Assembly: GCA_037903475.1 (NCBI GenBank) | Contig: JBAJFG010000196.1 | Span: 248,001 to 312,000 of the forward strand | From: Ancylostoma caninum | Lineage: Eukaryota; Nematoda; Chromadorea; Rhabditida; Ancylostomatidae | Direction: 5' to 3' | Length of the DNA: 64,000 nucleotides | Shown here: positions 1-11,200 of the stretch, piece after piece | Layout: each line of letters starts with the position of its first letter | Position numbering within the stretch: the first letter of the stretch is position 1 | Translations under genes and position numbers: made by a program | The notes under the pieces: generated by a model | What the model saw: the letters and a program-made list of their open reading frames with translations, nothing else | Told to the model about the DNA's origin: nothing | The model's database searches: none

Positions 1-840
1 GTATACATAGACCCAAGGCACAAACAAATCCACAGCATGAAGTAGTATGTCGATGAACATATTGTATTTATCGTTGACGGAAAGAACCGACTCGAAAGAG
101 TTAATCCAGTGCAAGATAGGTGTTGATTGCTCCATAGTCGCACTTAGTGAATGATCTACGACAAATAGGATGAAGGTCAATTCCACCCCCAATATACCGA
201 ACGTGATGCTCATGTGATCGCTTGTGCCAACGGGAGCACGAAGCTAAAGATTCTCAATCAATTCCGTAGAGTTTGCGAAAAGTAAATCTAGTGTACTTGA
301 GGCTCTAGTAGTGTCCTTGATAAACTGGGTGAATCCATGACATCTAATAATGTCTCTGAATGACAGTGAGTTTGAGGGATTAACTGTGTCCCAGTCTACG
401 TCTGGCATATTGAAATCGCCAGGAATAACTGTGGGTAATTCGCATGAAGAGAGACCACTGATAGTGTTGCCTAACTGATCAGTGAGTAAGGAAGAGCATG
501 TAGGCGTTCTATAAACCAATATAATCCTGAATGAGAGATCCTTTGACGAAATGTCGGCAGCAATGATTTCATATCCATCTTTGATTGATTCAGAAAGTGT
601 TAGCGAATGGCATATTTCCTCTCTGAGCAAGACTGCAACACCACCACCTGCTCTCTCGCTGCGATCACAACGCAAAATCGCATAGCTATTCAACCAACTA
701 CCAAACATAGTAGACATAGAATGATGCGTTTTCAGCCACGTCTCCGTGAAGAAGTACATATCAAATTTATCACTGTACACAAGATCAATATGCAATGAAT
801 TTTTAGGTAGTGATCTTAGGTTAGCATAGAAACACGTCAA
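1..840 (-). pseudogene. CR1-like LINE ORF2, endonuclease domain, left-edge partial
   Basis: Apurinic-type endonuclease domain of a non-LTR retrotransposon. Visible landmarks are TETWL (metal-binding Glu region), RAGGGVAVL, LVYRTP, GDFNMPDVDW and, after a single in-frame TAG at 246-244, PVGTSDH with the conserved Ser-Asp-His. The frame stays open to the window edge and ends in HAVDLFVP, which matches HAVELFVP in the second LINE copy near 23.6 kb. The reverse transcriptase would lie beyond the left edge. With the adjacent ORF1 it forms one element; the only breaks I find in about 1.7 kb are two amber codons. Confidence 0.8.
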
Positions 841-884
841 GTATGACGAGTTGTTGGATATACAATAAGTCCGAGGAACATCAT

Positions 885-1715
885 TCAGTTTTCCTGGAAA
901 CCAGTAGTAGGTGGTGTTTGAAGAGGTGGAAGAGATCTGTGGGTTCGTTCATCTCTACGTCTCTTCCTCTCCGCATCTGTAAGGGATTCCCTGAGGAATA
1001 TTCCCTTCTCCGGAAAGAATCTCAGTAGAGATGCACGCTTAACTGCCAAACGTTGGAATTTTTGAGAAGGAAGAACAACGTTAATAAGTCTTGGTCGATG
1101 CGCTTGTCTACCTAGGCGGTACACTGCGACAGGAAAACATTCAACGTTCAGATGAGCTAGAATGTTGAGGACACTGTCAAAATCGTACTAGAGTTTGTCA
1201 CGGATAAACGCAGACTCCAGTTCAGGAACACCACTAATCACAATCGAGCGTAGTCTCTCCGACTCATGGAAATCGGATGTGCCGGAATGCGCAGGAAGAG
1301 AATTCTTTTCTACGGAATCGGAGCGTTGTTCTGAGGGTTTGCTCTCAGCAATACGAAGTTTTTCACGTAGATCGGAATTCTCCTTTCTGAGATCATCGTT
1401 CTCGTTACGGAGCTTAGCTATTTCTTCCAGTAAATGATTCAAAGCATTCTTCACACATTTCGGAACTTGTGAGGATGCATTCACTTCATTTATCGATCCT
1501 TGAAGCTCCGAGAGCGGTCCGCCAGGAGGAGCTGGTTGAACCTTAATACAAGAACAAGAAGCGCGCTTCATGACTGCTTTCACGACAACGCTGGTAGCAA
1601 TAGACCTGAGCAGGCGACCAGAGTTCAACAATAAATCGTAGCATAACATAGCACTGGATTCAAGTGGAAACCGATGAGATGACCTTTTGTGGGCAGCATC
1701 ATTTTCCATGGTCAT
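885..1715 (-). pseudogene. CR1-like LINE ORF1 with one in-frame stop
   Basis: First reading frame of a non-LTR retrotransposon on the minus strand. The N-terminal half has a leucine-rich coiled coil (heptad-like EIAKLRNENDDLRKENSDLR, about 1340-1440), followed by RSIVISGVPE, typical of the RNA-binding segment of CR1/L1-type ORF1 proteins. A TAG at 1190-1188 interrupts the frame, which then reopens in the same phase with RPRLINVVLPS and a basic tail (SLTDAERKRRRDER) that fit the C-terminal domain of these ORF1 proteins. It stops at 885, about 45 bases before the next frame begins, the usual ORF1-ORF2 order. The start at 1715 is the first ATG of the open stretch; the true start may lie further upstream. 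Family assignment is by motif only. Confidence 0.75.
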
Positions 1716-2529
1716 CCTTAGCGCCTAGGAAATCATCTAATGCGCTCCGACGTGCCCTCAGGAAAAGTGCTTGCGAGCATAGAGAATGGTTGCTTAACTA
1801 GGCAAACTGCATAAGCAGAAGAGATGTGAGAGGATTAGTGCACTATGTGCAGCATGCAAGTTGAATAGTTAAGCTTCTTGTCCATCGAATTACTCGAAGG
1901 TTCGAGTTTTTTTTTTCAAAGAAATAGATGTACCAGTGAATAAAAACCTTGCAATGTAGTCATGTCCTTCTTTCTTTCATGTCATCATAATGGGAGAGTG
2001 GACTGTGACGAAAATGAATGTCAATGAAAAAAGGCATGAAGTTGCAGTTTTTTTAAGGATAACTATAAGTGGCTTACTCTCATTTCAACTTACAGTGCCG
2101 ACTGCAACGGTATAAATATCTTTTCTTCTTTGGCTGTCAAACTACAGCCATTAGAGACCATTTCTAGACGATTTACGGATACCGCTGGAATCAGCATATC
2201 GAGGTGATACATAATTTGCTATTAGCTCAACCACCAGAATGAGGTGGACCCCTGCCTTTAGGCAATATACCTTTACAGCGTGGTAAAGAATTCAGCACAA
2301 TTAAGACGTGCTGGAGGAGAGACGCAGGAATGCTTGCTTGAATAGAACCTTGCTAGCGATTCCACTGCCTGACTAGGAGACGAAACAGTCGGGCAACGAC
2401 ATGTCTTTGATCAAGAAGAGGTGCCACTTTTATGTACCCTAGTTTGTCTCTCGGATTTGCTTCATGCTGAGAATCTTTGTTCTCGAAGCATTGGTTTGAA
2501 GCTGCAATCTTGGAAGTCTCTCTTCGTTG
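1716..2529. other. Intergenic, nothing recognised
   Basis: AT-rich sequence upstream of the LINE ORF1. It may include LINE 5' UTR, but no coding motif, RNA gene or terminal repeat was found. Short open frames here have no supporting features. Confidence 0.5.
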
Positions 2530-2537
2530 CAATTATC

Positions 2538-3444
2538 CAGGGCGCAGCACCAGGTGGTCATTGACCACCAGGACTTAGTAGCGTCCTGCAGATTCAGGGG
2601 GCTTAGCACCAGTGTCCGGCGCGTACCCAACCGTTAACCGTCTACTGATGTTAGACACAAGCAGATTTCAGAGAGGCAGTTCTGGAGGATCATCAAACTC
2701 GTGGCTGAAGACCACCGTTGTTCAACCATTTACTCCATCCCTACCCTGTACTCTGGTGCGCTCCAGTGATAATCAGATGTTGCTCAACCTGTAGGAGACG
2801 TATCATGTTGGAATTTTGACTGTAGATGCGCACTATACCAACGAGTATACCCCCAAAGTGGCACCATTCGTTTTTGAGAAACCGTCTTCGTTTTTGAGAA
2901 AACCGTCATTAATGGTCAAAAAGTGGTTTTTGACCATTTTTTGACCATTAATGACGGTTTTTCTCAAAAACGAAGACGGTTTCTCAAAAACGAAAGATGC
3001 CACTTTGGAGGAGAGTTGGTACCACCTAGGCGCATTTCTTGGAGTTGACGGCGTATCGGAACACTTCCTCAAACGAGAGAAATTTCCTGGGAAAGTTCCG
3101 GGTTTGAGAGAAAAAAAAACACGCTCCAATGACAATTTCTTGCATCTGACAGGTCCTATAACAAGTTTCAACGGGTTCTAGCGGCATCAAACAGTTCCGT
3201 ACTGAGATCGGTTTTTCGAGGATTTTAGCTTGAATTTGAGATGATTTAGGATGTCTTTGCCAAATGGTACGCATTTCTTGCTGAAACATCATTCGTCGTC
3301 TCACTAACGCTTACTTAAGTCACTTTTCTAGCTATCTGTTCTTCCTGAAAGAACCCTAGTGTGTAGGCACTTAGTAGCCCATTTCGGAATCCGACTGAAC
3401 TTAGTACTCCCCAACCGACACTGACCACCTAGTGCTGCGCCCTG
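2538..3444. mobile_element. hAT-like MITE, copy A
   Basis: A 907 bp non-autonomous DNA transposon. It begins CAGGGCGCAGCACCAGGTGG and ends with the inverse (CCACCTAGTGCTGCGCCCTG). The 8-base direct repeats CAATTATC at 2530-2537 and 3445-3452 are identical and flank it exactly. An 8 bp duplication with CAGGG termini is the signature of the hAT superfamily. The centre (about 2868-2995) is a long palindrome built on CGTTTTTGAGAAAACCGTC. It encodes no transposase. A second copy in opposite orientation lies at 27691-28871. Confidence 0.88.
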
Positions 3445-3452
3445 CAATTATC

Positions 3453-4584
3453 TCTCCAAGTTCGACCAGACAGCCCTAGAATGCTTCGAACGCCGCCTTA
3501 CTATCGCGGCTAGAGTGTGGGGTCGTGGTAATGGGTGGATCCGTCCCATTCCTGAGGTGTAGGGATGTATGAGGTACTATTATTATAATATTTATTACAT
3601 ATGAATACTACATAACAAGAGAAGGGGAGGGGGTATGGGAGCAGCCTGGTGGCGTGGCTGCAGGGAGCTGGCGACTGACTGGGGTCAGCTGGCACCACGC
3701 TCTTTTATACAGGTGCTCCAGCTAGTGGCGTTACATACACCGCTCGGCTGGGGCAGGTCATCCTCTTACCACCAGCTATACGAATAGCTGAAGCTACATC
3801 TCGACAGTGGTGCCTTAGGCAAATAGTGCCTTAGGCACAGCACCCGTCTGTACCTCAATTGTTGAAAAAAGGAAAAAAAGGCATCACAACAGAAAATGGA
3901 TTGTACTGAGTGCGTGATGAGAACAAAGAACAACTCGTGTTCGAATTTCAAATTTTGAGGATATTCAGAAAAGTTCAGTATCTCTGCTATACTTGTTGAA
4001 CCATCATTAAAATGACGTTAGGATACAAGATGAATATCAAATTCGTAATCAGCATGTCGAATAACCCCCGGACGAATATTTTGTTTTCTAAAATCATCTT
4101 TTTCGTTCAAAACTAGTTGCTTGATGTTAAAAATGGCTTGTCAAACCTGTTGAAATGTAAGCTTGAAACTCAAAATATCAGATGTGAAAGTTGTATTGGT
4201 TCATGCCACAATAATTTTCATACATATCATAAACAAATAAATAAATGGATTGCCTTCAAAGCCTATGTAACTGGCGTAAACAAGGAACATTTTGAGCACA
4301 GGTCGTCAATCACTGATTTTGTCAACGTATTTCCACGGACTTACTGTGCTCACGCCTTTACTCATGTTCTGCATGCTAGACAACCTCAGGGAACATCGTT
4401 CCACCACGCCGGCACAAAACACATGAAAAGTCGATAAAATCAATGAATCGATAATAGTCGTGCACAAATTTTGATGACTGCGCAGCACGAACGCGGCCCA
4501 AACACCGTAATGGTTCGGGTAATGGTTCGAGTAGAAGCAGCAACTGCTCCCAATTGTTGCCATCCTCCCCTCACGTGCTGCCAT
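3453..4584. other. Intergenic, no gene supported
   Basis: Immediately after copy A there is a short open plus-strand frame (to about 3559) containing ALECFERRLTIAARVWGRG, unrecognised. The rest is AT-rich with no convincing exon; the frames at 4117-4437 and 3766-3951 lack splice context or known motifs. Confidence 0.4.
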
Positions 4585-5066
4585 CCTTCATATTGATGGA
4601 AGGATCATTGGTCAATCGATAGCGGCTGTGCAAGATGGTTGCAAGATGGCCTTCAGATTTTGATCAGCGTGGTGAGAAACCCCTATGGCTGCGGTTCCGC
4701 CACGCCTGCAGCACAACTTGCGAAAAATCAATAAAATCAATAAATCAATGACCACGTAGTGCAAAATGGCCTTCAGATTCTTGATCAGCGTGGTGGATTA
4801 CCCCAGTGTGCCCATTTCGATCAGCTAAACTAAAGTCGATAAAATCGGTCGATAAATCGACATCCGGATTAATACTATCCGATGAGTAGTGTCCCAGGCC
4901 CTCCGCCCTATTCGCATGGTGTCCCATGTTCCCGAGCCCCCTTCTTCACCACCCTGCTCACAGATGCATTCCCATCGTTTGAATTTGGCGCCCATGCGCG
5001 CCGTTCAGATTTTTGAAAAAAAAAGTTTCATAAGCGGTTCTATGTTTTATATATATATAGATTGAA
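4585..5066 (-). repeat. Minisatellite-bearing dispersed repeat, copy 1
   Basis: Carries the core TCAATAAAATCAATAAATCA and the segment with TTTGAATTTGGCGCC, a run of A and a CTATGTTTTATATATATATAG terminus near 5040-5062. In inverse orientation this reads as the start of the copies at 29109 and 30352. Internal units contain TTGATCAGCGTGGTG. It has two to three diverged repeat units. Confidence 0.7.
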
Positions 5067-5316
5067 TTTCCAGTTTTATTGAAACTCAAATGTTTCGTAC
5101 ATAATGTTAGATTCATCATCTTATGCATTCTCTAGGAACTCTGCCAAGCCTCGACTGTCCATGGACTTCTAGAAGGGTTTGCTGCCAGCGACTGTCTGCG
5201 TTTCTTGGCTCTCGCCAGCATAGTGATGCTCTGCGCATCCTCATGTCTCGCCGGCGCATCGAGGAATGCGCCTCTCGCCTCTCGCTGGTGGGCGGAGCCT
5301 ATTGTAGTAAAAAGCC

Positions 5317-5863
5317 CTTCCTGCAACCGATGAAGAAAAGGGCAAAACTACTTATGATAGCAAGAAAATAGTAAGTCACGTATGCAAACTATGTGAAAAA
5401 AACGAGTTAAACTGGCCAATACATTTAAAAAACAAGAATAAAAAATTCTGCAAAGGTCCGATTCGAACGCAGCGTCCTTCTTCGTCTCAGACAATGGAAC
5501 GAGCTGACCGCGGTACCAAAGTGTGCTACGCGGGCGACCGCGGTACCATCAGATGCGGAACGGGCAACCGCGCACAGAAAGTTGGCTTCCCTTCCTGCAA
5601 CCGATGAAGAAAAGGGCAAAACTATTTATGATAGCAAGAAAATAGTAAGTCACGTATGCAAACTATGTGAAAAAAACGAGTTAAACTGGCCAATACATTT
5701 AAAAAACAAGAATAAAAAATTCTGCAAAGGTCCGATTCGAACGCAGCGTCCTTCTTCGTCTCAGACAATGGAACGAGCTGACCGCGGTTCCAAAGTGTGC
5801 TACGCGGGCGACCGCGGTACCATCAGATGCGGAACGGGCAACCGCGCACAGAAATTTGGCTGA
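5317..5863. repeat. Direct tandem duplication, about 272 bp unit
   Basis: Two nearly identical units in tandem (about 5317-5588 and 5589-5863). Each starts CCCTTCCTGCAACCGATGAA and includes AAGGTCCGATTCGAACGCAG, which on the reverse strand resembles a degenerate tRNA B box. Each ends in GC-rich GACCGCGGTACC motifs. The close match implies a recent duplication. No coding potential. Confidence 0.85.
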
Positions 5864-6526
5864 CCGCGGTCCTTAGCCGAAATTTTGGCTGACCGCGCTC
5901 CTTTATCCAAAGTTTGGCTTCGGAAAGTAATGCGGTCAGCCAAATTCGGCCGTAGGACCCGCACAATGTACGATGCAACCTTTGTGAAGATAGTGAAAGT
6001 GACAAGTGGGATGCACATGAAGTGACATTCTTTCTGTGACGGTATTGAAGAGATTAAGAAGGTTCTCGCATCCATTTTTTGCTGAAGAAGTGGAATCCAC
6101 CCCAATTTGCGGATAGTGGATGCCACTCAGATATTTTGGGGGTGAAGCTCTTATTAAGAGAGCTTTTCCATTAATACTATGCACGTTATGAAAGGCTAAG
6201 CAAGGAAAAACTTTTAAGGACATAATTTGAAGAGTGCAAATTAATCCTCGCGATGTTGGCCTTTCTATTTTTCAAAACTGTTTGTACTGCGCACTTTCCA
6301 AAGGGGAAAGGGGAGGCTTCTTGTATGATGTTGATTTTGAGCGCTGAAATATGATTCACACATCATCAGCAACTATTACTGCCGTTATCAGCATGCCACG
6401 ACATCATTTCGGCGGGCTGACCGCGTACCTCTCTCGGGCTGACCGCACTTAGTTATTTGGCTGACTGCGGAGTTGGCTACGGTCCGCCAAATATTGGTAC
6501 CGCGGTCAGCCCGCTCCATTGTCTGA
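5487..6526. mobile_element. Putative inverted-repeat element rich in GCTGACCGCGG
   Basis: TCAGACAATGGAACGAGCTG at 5487 (and again at 5761) is matched by its near inverse, ending CATTGTCTGA, at about 6498-6526. Between them the motif GCTGACCGCG and its inverse recur about ten times. This suggests a non-autonomous DNA transposon whose left end was caught in the tandem duplication. No target duplication was identified and no protein is encoded. Confidence 0.5.
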
Positions 6527-6885
6527 GGTTGTGTATTATTTCGTGTGGTGGTTGTTCCACACAGTGTTACACAACTTTCAAGGTGCGCGGGTCGCACGGA
6601 AAATTTTTAAGGCACGCGGCTCGCACGCTCGGTGGTTAAGGAACGCGGGCCGCACGCTGCAATTGTCAGAGTGGGATGCGACTACGATGCGAGTGCGATT
6701 CGACTGGGCCCTATTCTACATCATATATGTAGACGCACGCGCGCCAATCGCACGCATCCTGTATAAATTGCCCTTATGCACCGCTGTCACGAACAGGCCA
6801 TGCGACCGCATCGCGCTTTGAAATCGCTATCTCGTACCTCCGAATGCACTGGCATTGACCAATGGCTAATCGCAGCAATGTTTAA

Positions 6886-7693
6886 AGGCAGCAGGAGCTG
6901 AAATCCTCGACTCCGAGCTGAGCTGTGGGTGATGAAGTACAGACTCAGCACATCATAAATGTGAAACGAGCACAGACAATGATGGCTTACCAGCAGAGGA
7001 AATGGAACATTCGTCGCGAACACGCCTGGCCGTGTTCGCGCGCGGACTCCAATTCGCAATTCCTCTCCTCCATAATCGACATTTTCGAGGGTGGGCGTAA
7101 AGTTTTGAACCGCGGCATTTTCTTCTCAAAAACTAGTAAAAAATTAGAGGATCACCTAGAAAAGACTTGGTGAAAGTTTCTGGGGTTTTCAAGCACGCTG
7201 AAAACGATAGTGAACGCCATTGCTCGAAAAAGCTTGATCCTTGCCCGAAACGACGAAATTTTGGGGTGGGCGTAAAGTTTTGACACGCACTATAGATGTG
7301 AAACGAACACAGACAATGATGGCTTACCTGCAGAGAAAATGGAGCATTCGTCGCGAACACGCCTGGCCGTGTTCGCGCGCGGACGAGTTTTCCCCGGGGC
7401 AAAAGCCATTGCGGTGCGTGGTTTGGCGCAAAGGGAAAACGAAATGCATTCAATTCACAGGGTTTCATGGCGGGACTCGGCCGAAACCAAGCGCCGCAAT
7501 GGCTTTCGCGCCGGGGAAAACTCGTCCGCGCGCGAACACGGCCAGGCGTGTTCGCGACGAATGCTCCATTTTCTCTGCAGGTAAGCCATCATTGTCTGTG
7601 TTCGTTTCACATCTATATATGATGTGCTGAGTCTGTACATAGTTCACCACCCGCAGCTCAGCTCAGAGTCGAGAATTTCAGCTCCTGCTGCCT
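6886..7693. mobile_element. Fold-back MITE with TTAA target duplication
   Basis: An 808 bp element flanked by TTAA (6882-6885 and 7694-7697), with termini AGGCAGCAGGAGCTGAAAT and its inverse. Long inverted arms contain ATGTGAAACGAACACAGACA and CGCGAACACGCCTGGCCGTG. The left arm part at 6957-7050 is repeated at 7296-7385, so the element has two left arms and one right arm (about 7480-7693) around a short loop. TTAA duplication points to a piggyBac-like mobiliser (inference). Open frames inside it are by-products of the palindrome. Confidence 0.85.
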
Positions 7694-8220
7694 TTAACGT
7701 TTTCCATCGCATTTATGACGAGGAAGCCTAAATATCGCTACGATTAGCTTGTTGCGCAAGACGAAACAGCGATTGCAGCGCATGGCAAGGTTGTGTTGCT
7801 TTGTGCTCTCAAATTTGTCTGCTCCAGTGACGCTTCCTGCATCTGCTTTCATTTTTCGCGCTCCATTCGATGCGAGTCGGCCCAGCGACGCGGTCTCGGC
7901 TCGGGCAGCGCTGCGTGTACATGTGTTTCTTTGAGCAAAGCCGCCCATGGAGTGGAACCGCTGTGAGGACCCAACTTGCCTTCGTTGTTTGGGTTTCCGA
8001 GTGCGGCCATGTTCTGCGGCTTGTGCTATGACGAAATTCCATGACTTCCTTGCAATTCATGCGTGCAGCCTCGGACTTTCGTGTGCCTTCGATTTCTCTT
8101 CATTTTTTTTTTATTTTCCTCCGTTCTGAACCATTGATGGTACCAGGATATCAGACAGATGTTAATGGATGTCGGTCTTGCGAAACTGAAGCAACTATTT
8201 CAGTTTGTCTCTTCGTGTTT

Positions 8221-8228
8221 CACATCAG
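8221..8228 (+). promoter_or_regulatory. Candidate trans-splice acceptor of lin-45
   Basis: The sequence before 8228 (CGTGTTTCACATCAG) is a good nematode 3' splice site with no upstream partner exon. It would leave a 38-base 5' UTR before the ATG at 8267. Spliced-leader addition here is an inference; the sequence between 7698 and 8220 shows nothing else recognisable. Confidence 0.4.
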
Positions 8229-8266
8229 ATTCTTAGTACAACTTCATTTCTGCCGATATCCAAGGA

Positions 8267-11200
8267 ATGAATCGGATGCGGATTCGTGGGAAGGAGCAAG
8301 ATCCTGCGCTAAGTCCATCGTCTCCCCTTCCCTCAGCAACTTCGAGTATTCCAAATCTTTCGCCAGTTACTTCGCCAAGCAGAGACAGGTTTGCTTTGAT
8401 GTCTGCTGATTTCATGTTTGTCATTTTTCTTCTCGAATATAATATTACATACTTTCACACTAGATTTTCGGGGTCGAAGTTTTTGTGCTAATAAGATCTC
8501 ACTTGTGCATTAGTTCAGGCTTTCCTTGCCATTAGGTCCTTCCACAGTAACTTCATGAGCTATCGTGACAGCTGTTTGAGTTGTCGAAATGCATCCATAT
8601 TTTCTCATTGTGAAAAAATTGTATCGCTCCATGTGATGCACTGGATTCTGAAGAATGGCTTTTCATACTGCCGTGTTGAAGACTGCAGTGGCTAGTAACG
8701 CCCCCAGGTGGCTCAGTGTCTGCTTCATGGCACTTTAGTGCATTCATCTCCACACATTCCAGTGGTACATAACACCCTTCCATGCTCGAAGATATTAGGA
8801 TGTGGCGCGTACGGTCGGGTCCGCATCGCTGGATTCGTCTATACACATGATAATTTGGTCGCTCTTTTTTCTTCAGTTGTTTCTAACATTTTTCTTCACC
8901 GTTTGGCTAGCCAACTTTTTCCGCTTTCTTTCTAGTGGGTGGATAAGGGTAGGGCGAATTATCACCTGCGGTAACTAGAGTCAATTTCTGTCATTTATGT
9001 ATTTTGAAAGATGCTTTGCTAATAGAGGATTTTTCAGCCTTCCTTGCAAGCTAATCTATGTTCATCTCCCATTCGACCAGCACTCGCGTTTGGAGGTAAG
9101 AGCTGGTCAAACTGCCCGTGATGCGATCTCGAAACTTCTAAAGAAGAGAAATATAACTCCTCAACTATGCCATGTGAATGTCTCTGAGGACCCGAGGAGC
9201 GAACAAATCGACCTGAACGTGAGTTATTAATAGTTCATTCACTTGAACTGTTTCTATCTAATCTGGTGCTTTCACTTCCCCTTCCGTACCGTTTACCTGG
9301 CCTGCGCACATTTCATCAATGTGGTGCAGGGAGCGTCAATCATGATTGCATCTCTACGTGGTTTGGAGCGTGGCAGAACCTGTGTGGTGTGGCTGGACGC
9401 TGTGGATGTCGGATGCTGCTTCGCCACTGCCGCTGGTGCTGCTGCGCTTCTGGTCGCGGGAGGTGCAATCGTGATTGACGCTTCCCGTAGTTAAAATGAT
9501 GTGGCATCCCCTACACATACTGTTCGTTTTCGAATTCAGAATGGAGTATGGTCCATTAGCTCACAGATGGCGCCTGATCTGACATTGTCTGCAATTACGA
9601 CTTTGCCTGCAGAATGCGTCTGGAAGGATATTTTAGCGGATGGCAGTGGGGAAACATAAGAATGGAAGGAACCACACCACATGGATATCAAAAAAGTGCA
9701 AAAAATAGATCGGTTAGCCTAAAAATGGTGAAGTCGTAGTTGCGGACAAAGTCAGATCGGGCGCCCTCTGTGAGCTAATAGACTGTACGTGTAGTGTGCG
9801 AACAGTACTGAATGAATCACATGCTCATTATGTAGTAGATCTCCCTATCATTTCCTTTGCTTTTTATGTTACCTGGCCTGCGCACATTTCGTCAAATTTT
9901 GATACGCCGTTATGTTTTCTTGGCCACTATACCCATTCATGGTTCCCTACCTACCATTTGCTACCGTTGCCACGGTGTAATTTCTGCAGCGGTCGGTCGT
10001 GAATCCAAGGTTAGTTCTTATATGCTGTCGTGCATAATCATGGGCCTTGTTCAAGAAAGTTTTTGCTTCTCGGCTCAGGTGTGCTTTTGAACGGTCAGTT
10101 GAATGCATCTATTCTGAAGCAATAAAAAATTGCTGAGGGGATGCGAAGAAAACATTTGCACTTCTCCGACATAAGATTCAAGGACGGCCAATTGTGCAGG
10201 AAAAACTTACTTCCATGTTTAATTCCCTCATAAGAGTCATGCTTGTATCGAAAACTGAACAGACAATAAAAATATGGAGCCTATGTATGAATTTCTAATC
10301 TACCCTGTTTATCGAGTCAAATGCTGTGTTTGCTGCATTACGCATTGCTGCACATTTTAATACATATAAACCGACATTAAATTGATAGTGATAACCTTAA
10401 TATCTCAATTTTCATCGGGTGTGAGTTCGTTGGGTCGGTGAAACAAAGTGGGAGTTGTGAGCACGGCTTTGGTGTCTAGATGTCAATTGACCGTAGTTGT
10501 TTCGAAATAATCGAAAAGTTAGTAGCCCTTCATTGCTGCAGATTTCTGCCTGGAAGAGAAAAAAATATAGGTAATTAGTGTGAAAGTTTCAATGCTGCAT
10601 GAAAACGAGTATTACTGGAATGCAACTTAGTCACTTCGAACGTTTGGAATCCAAAGTTATTGCATTTCTTAGTTCGATCCAAGTTTCTTACGTAAGATCT
10701 TCGTTCTAGGAGGATTTGGAGTCGATAGCGGCACGCCTGGACAAGAACGAGCTATGGGTACACAGCGAATATCTCGACACAGTTAGCTCAATAAAGCACA
10801 CCATTGTTCGAAGGACTTTCATTCCCCCTGTCAATTGCGATGTCTGCAAGAATCCGATTTGGCTTGTTGTAAGTTTCTATCCTTCCATTTTATCCTTCGA
10901 TGATTTTCATCTTCGAGCGCGGGAGCAATGCCAAACATCTGACGATAAGAGTGGAGGGGTACGGGCTGTTCATTTTTGGAAAATTGGGATCATGTTTTTG
11001 CTGGGCTGCCCTAAGAGAGGCGAGTGGAGGAATGCAAGCAAAGACAGAAATCAATCTTTTCTACCTGTGGAGCATACATCTGGAAGATTTCTTGATTCTA
11101 CACGGATTCCGGAATGATAGTTTAGGGATTTCTATAGGTTCTTTTCCTTTTGCTAGTGTTGCAGTAGCTATGTAGCATTGAATATCTGCGCTTTCTGTTC

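Larger units (their letters stand above)
9293..9890. repeat. 22 bp direct repeat flanking two palindromic inserts
   Basis: The same 22 bases (starting TTACCTGGCCTGCGCACATT) occur at 9293-9314 and 9869-9890 in lin-45 intron 2. Between them lie a palindromic segment and a TA-flanked MITE. The arrangement suggests that an insertion or unequal repair event duplicated the flank. Confidence 0.6.
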
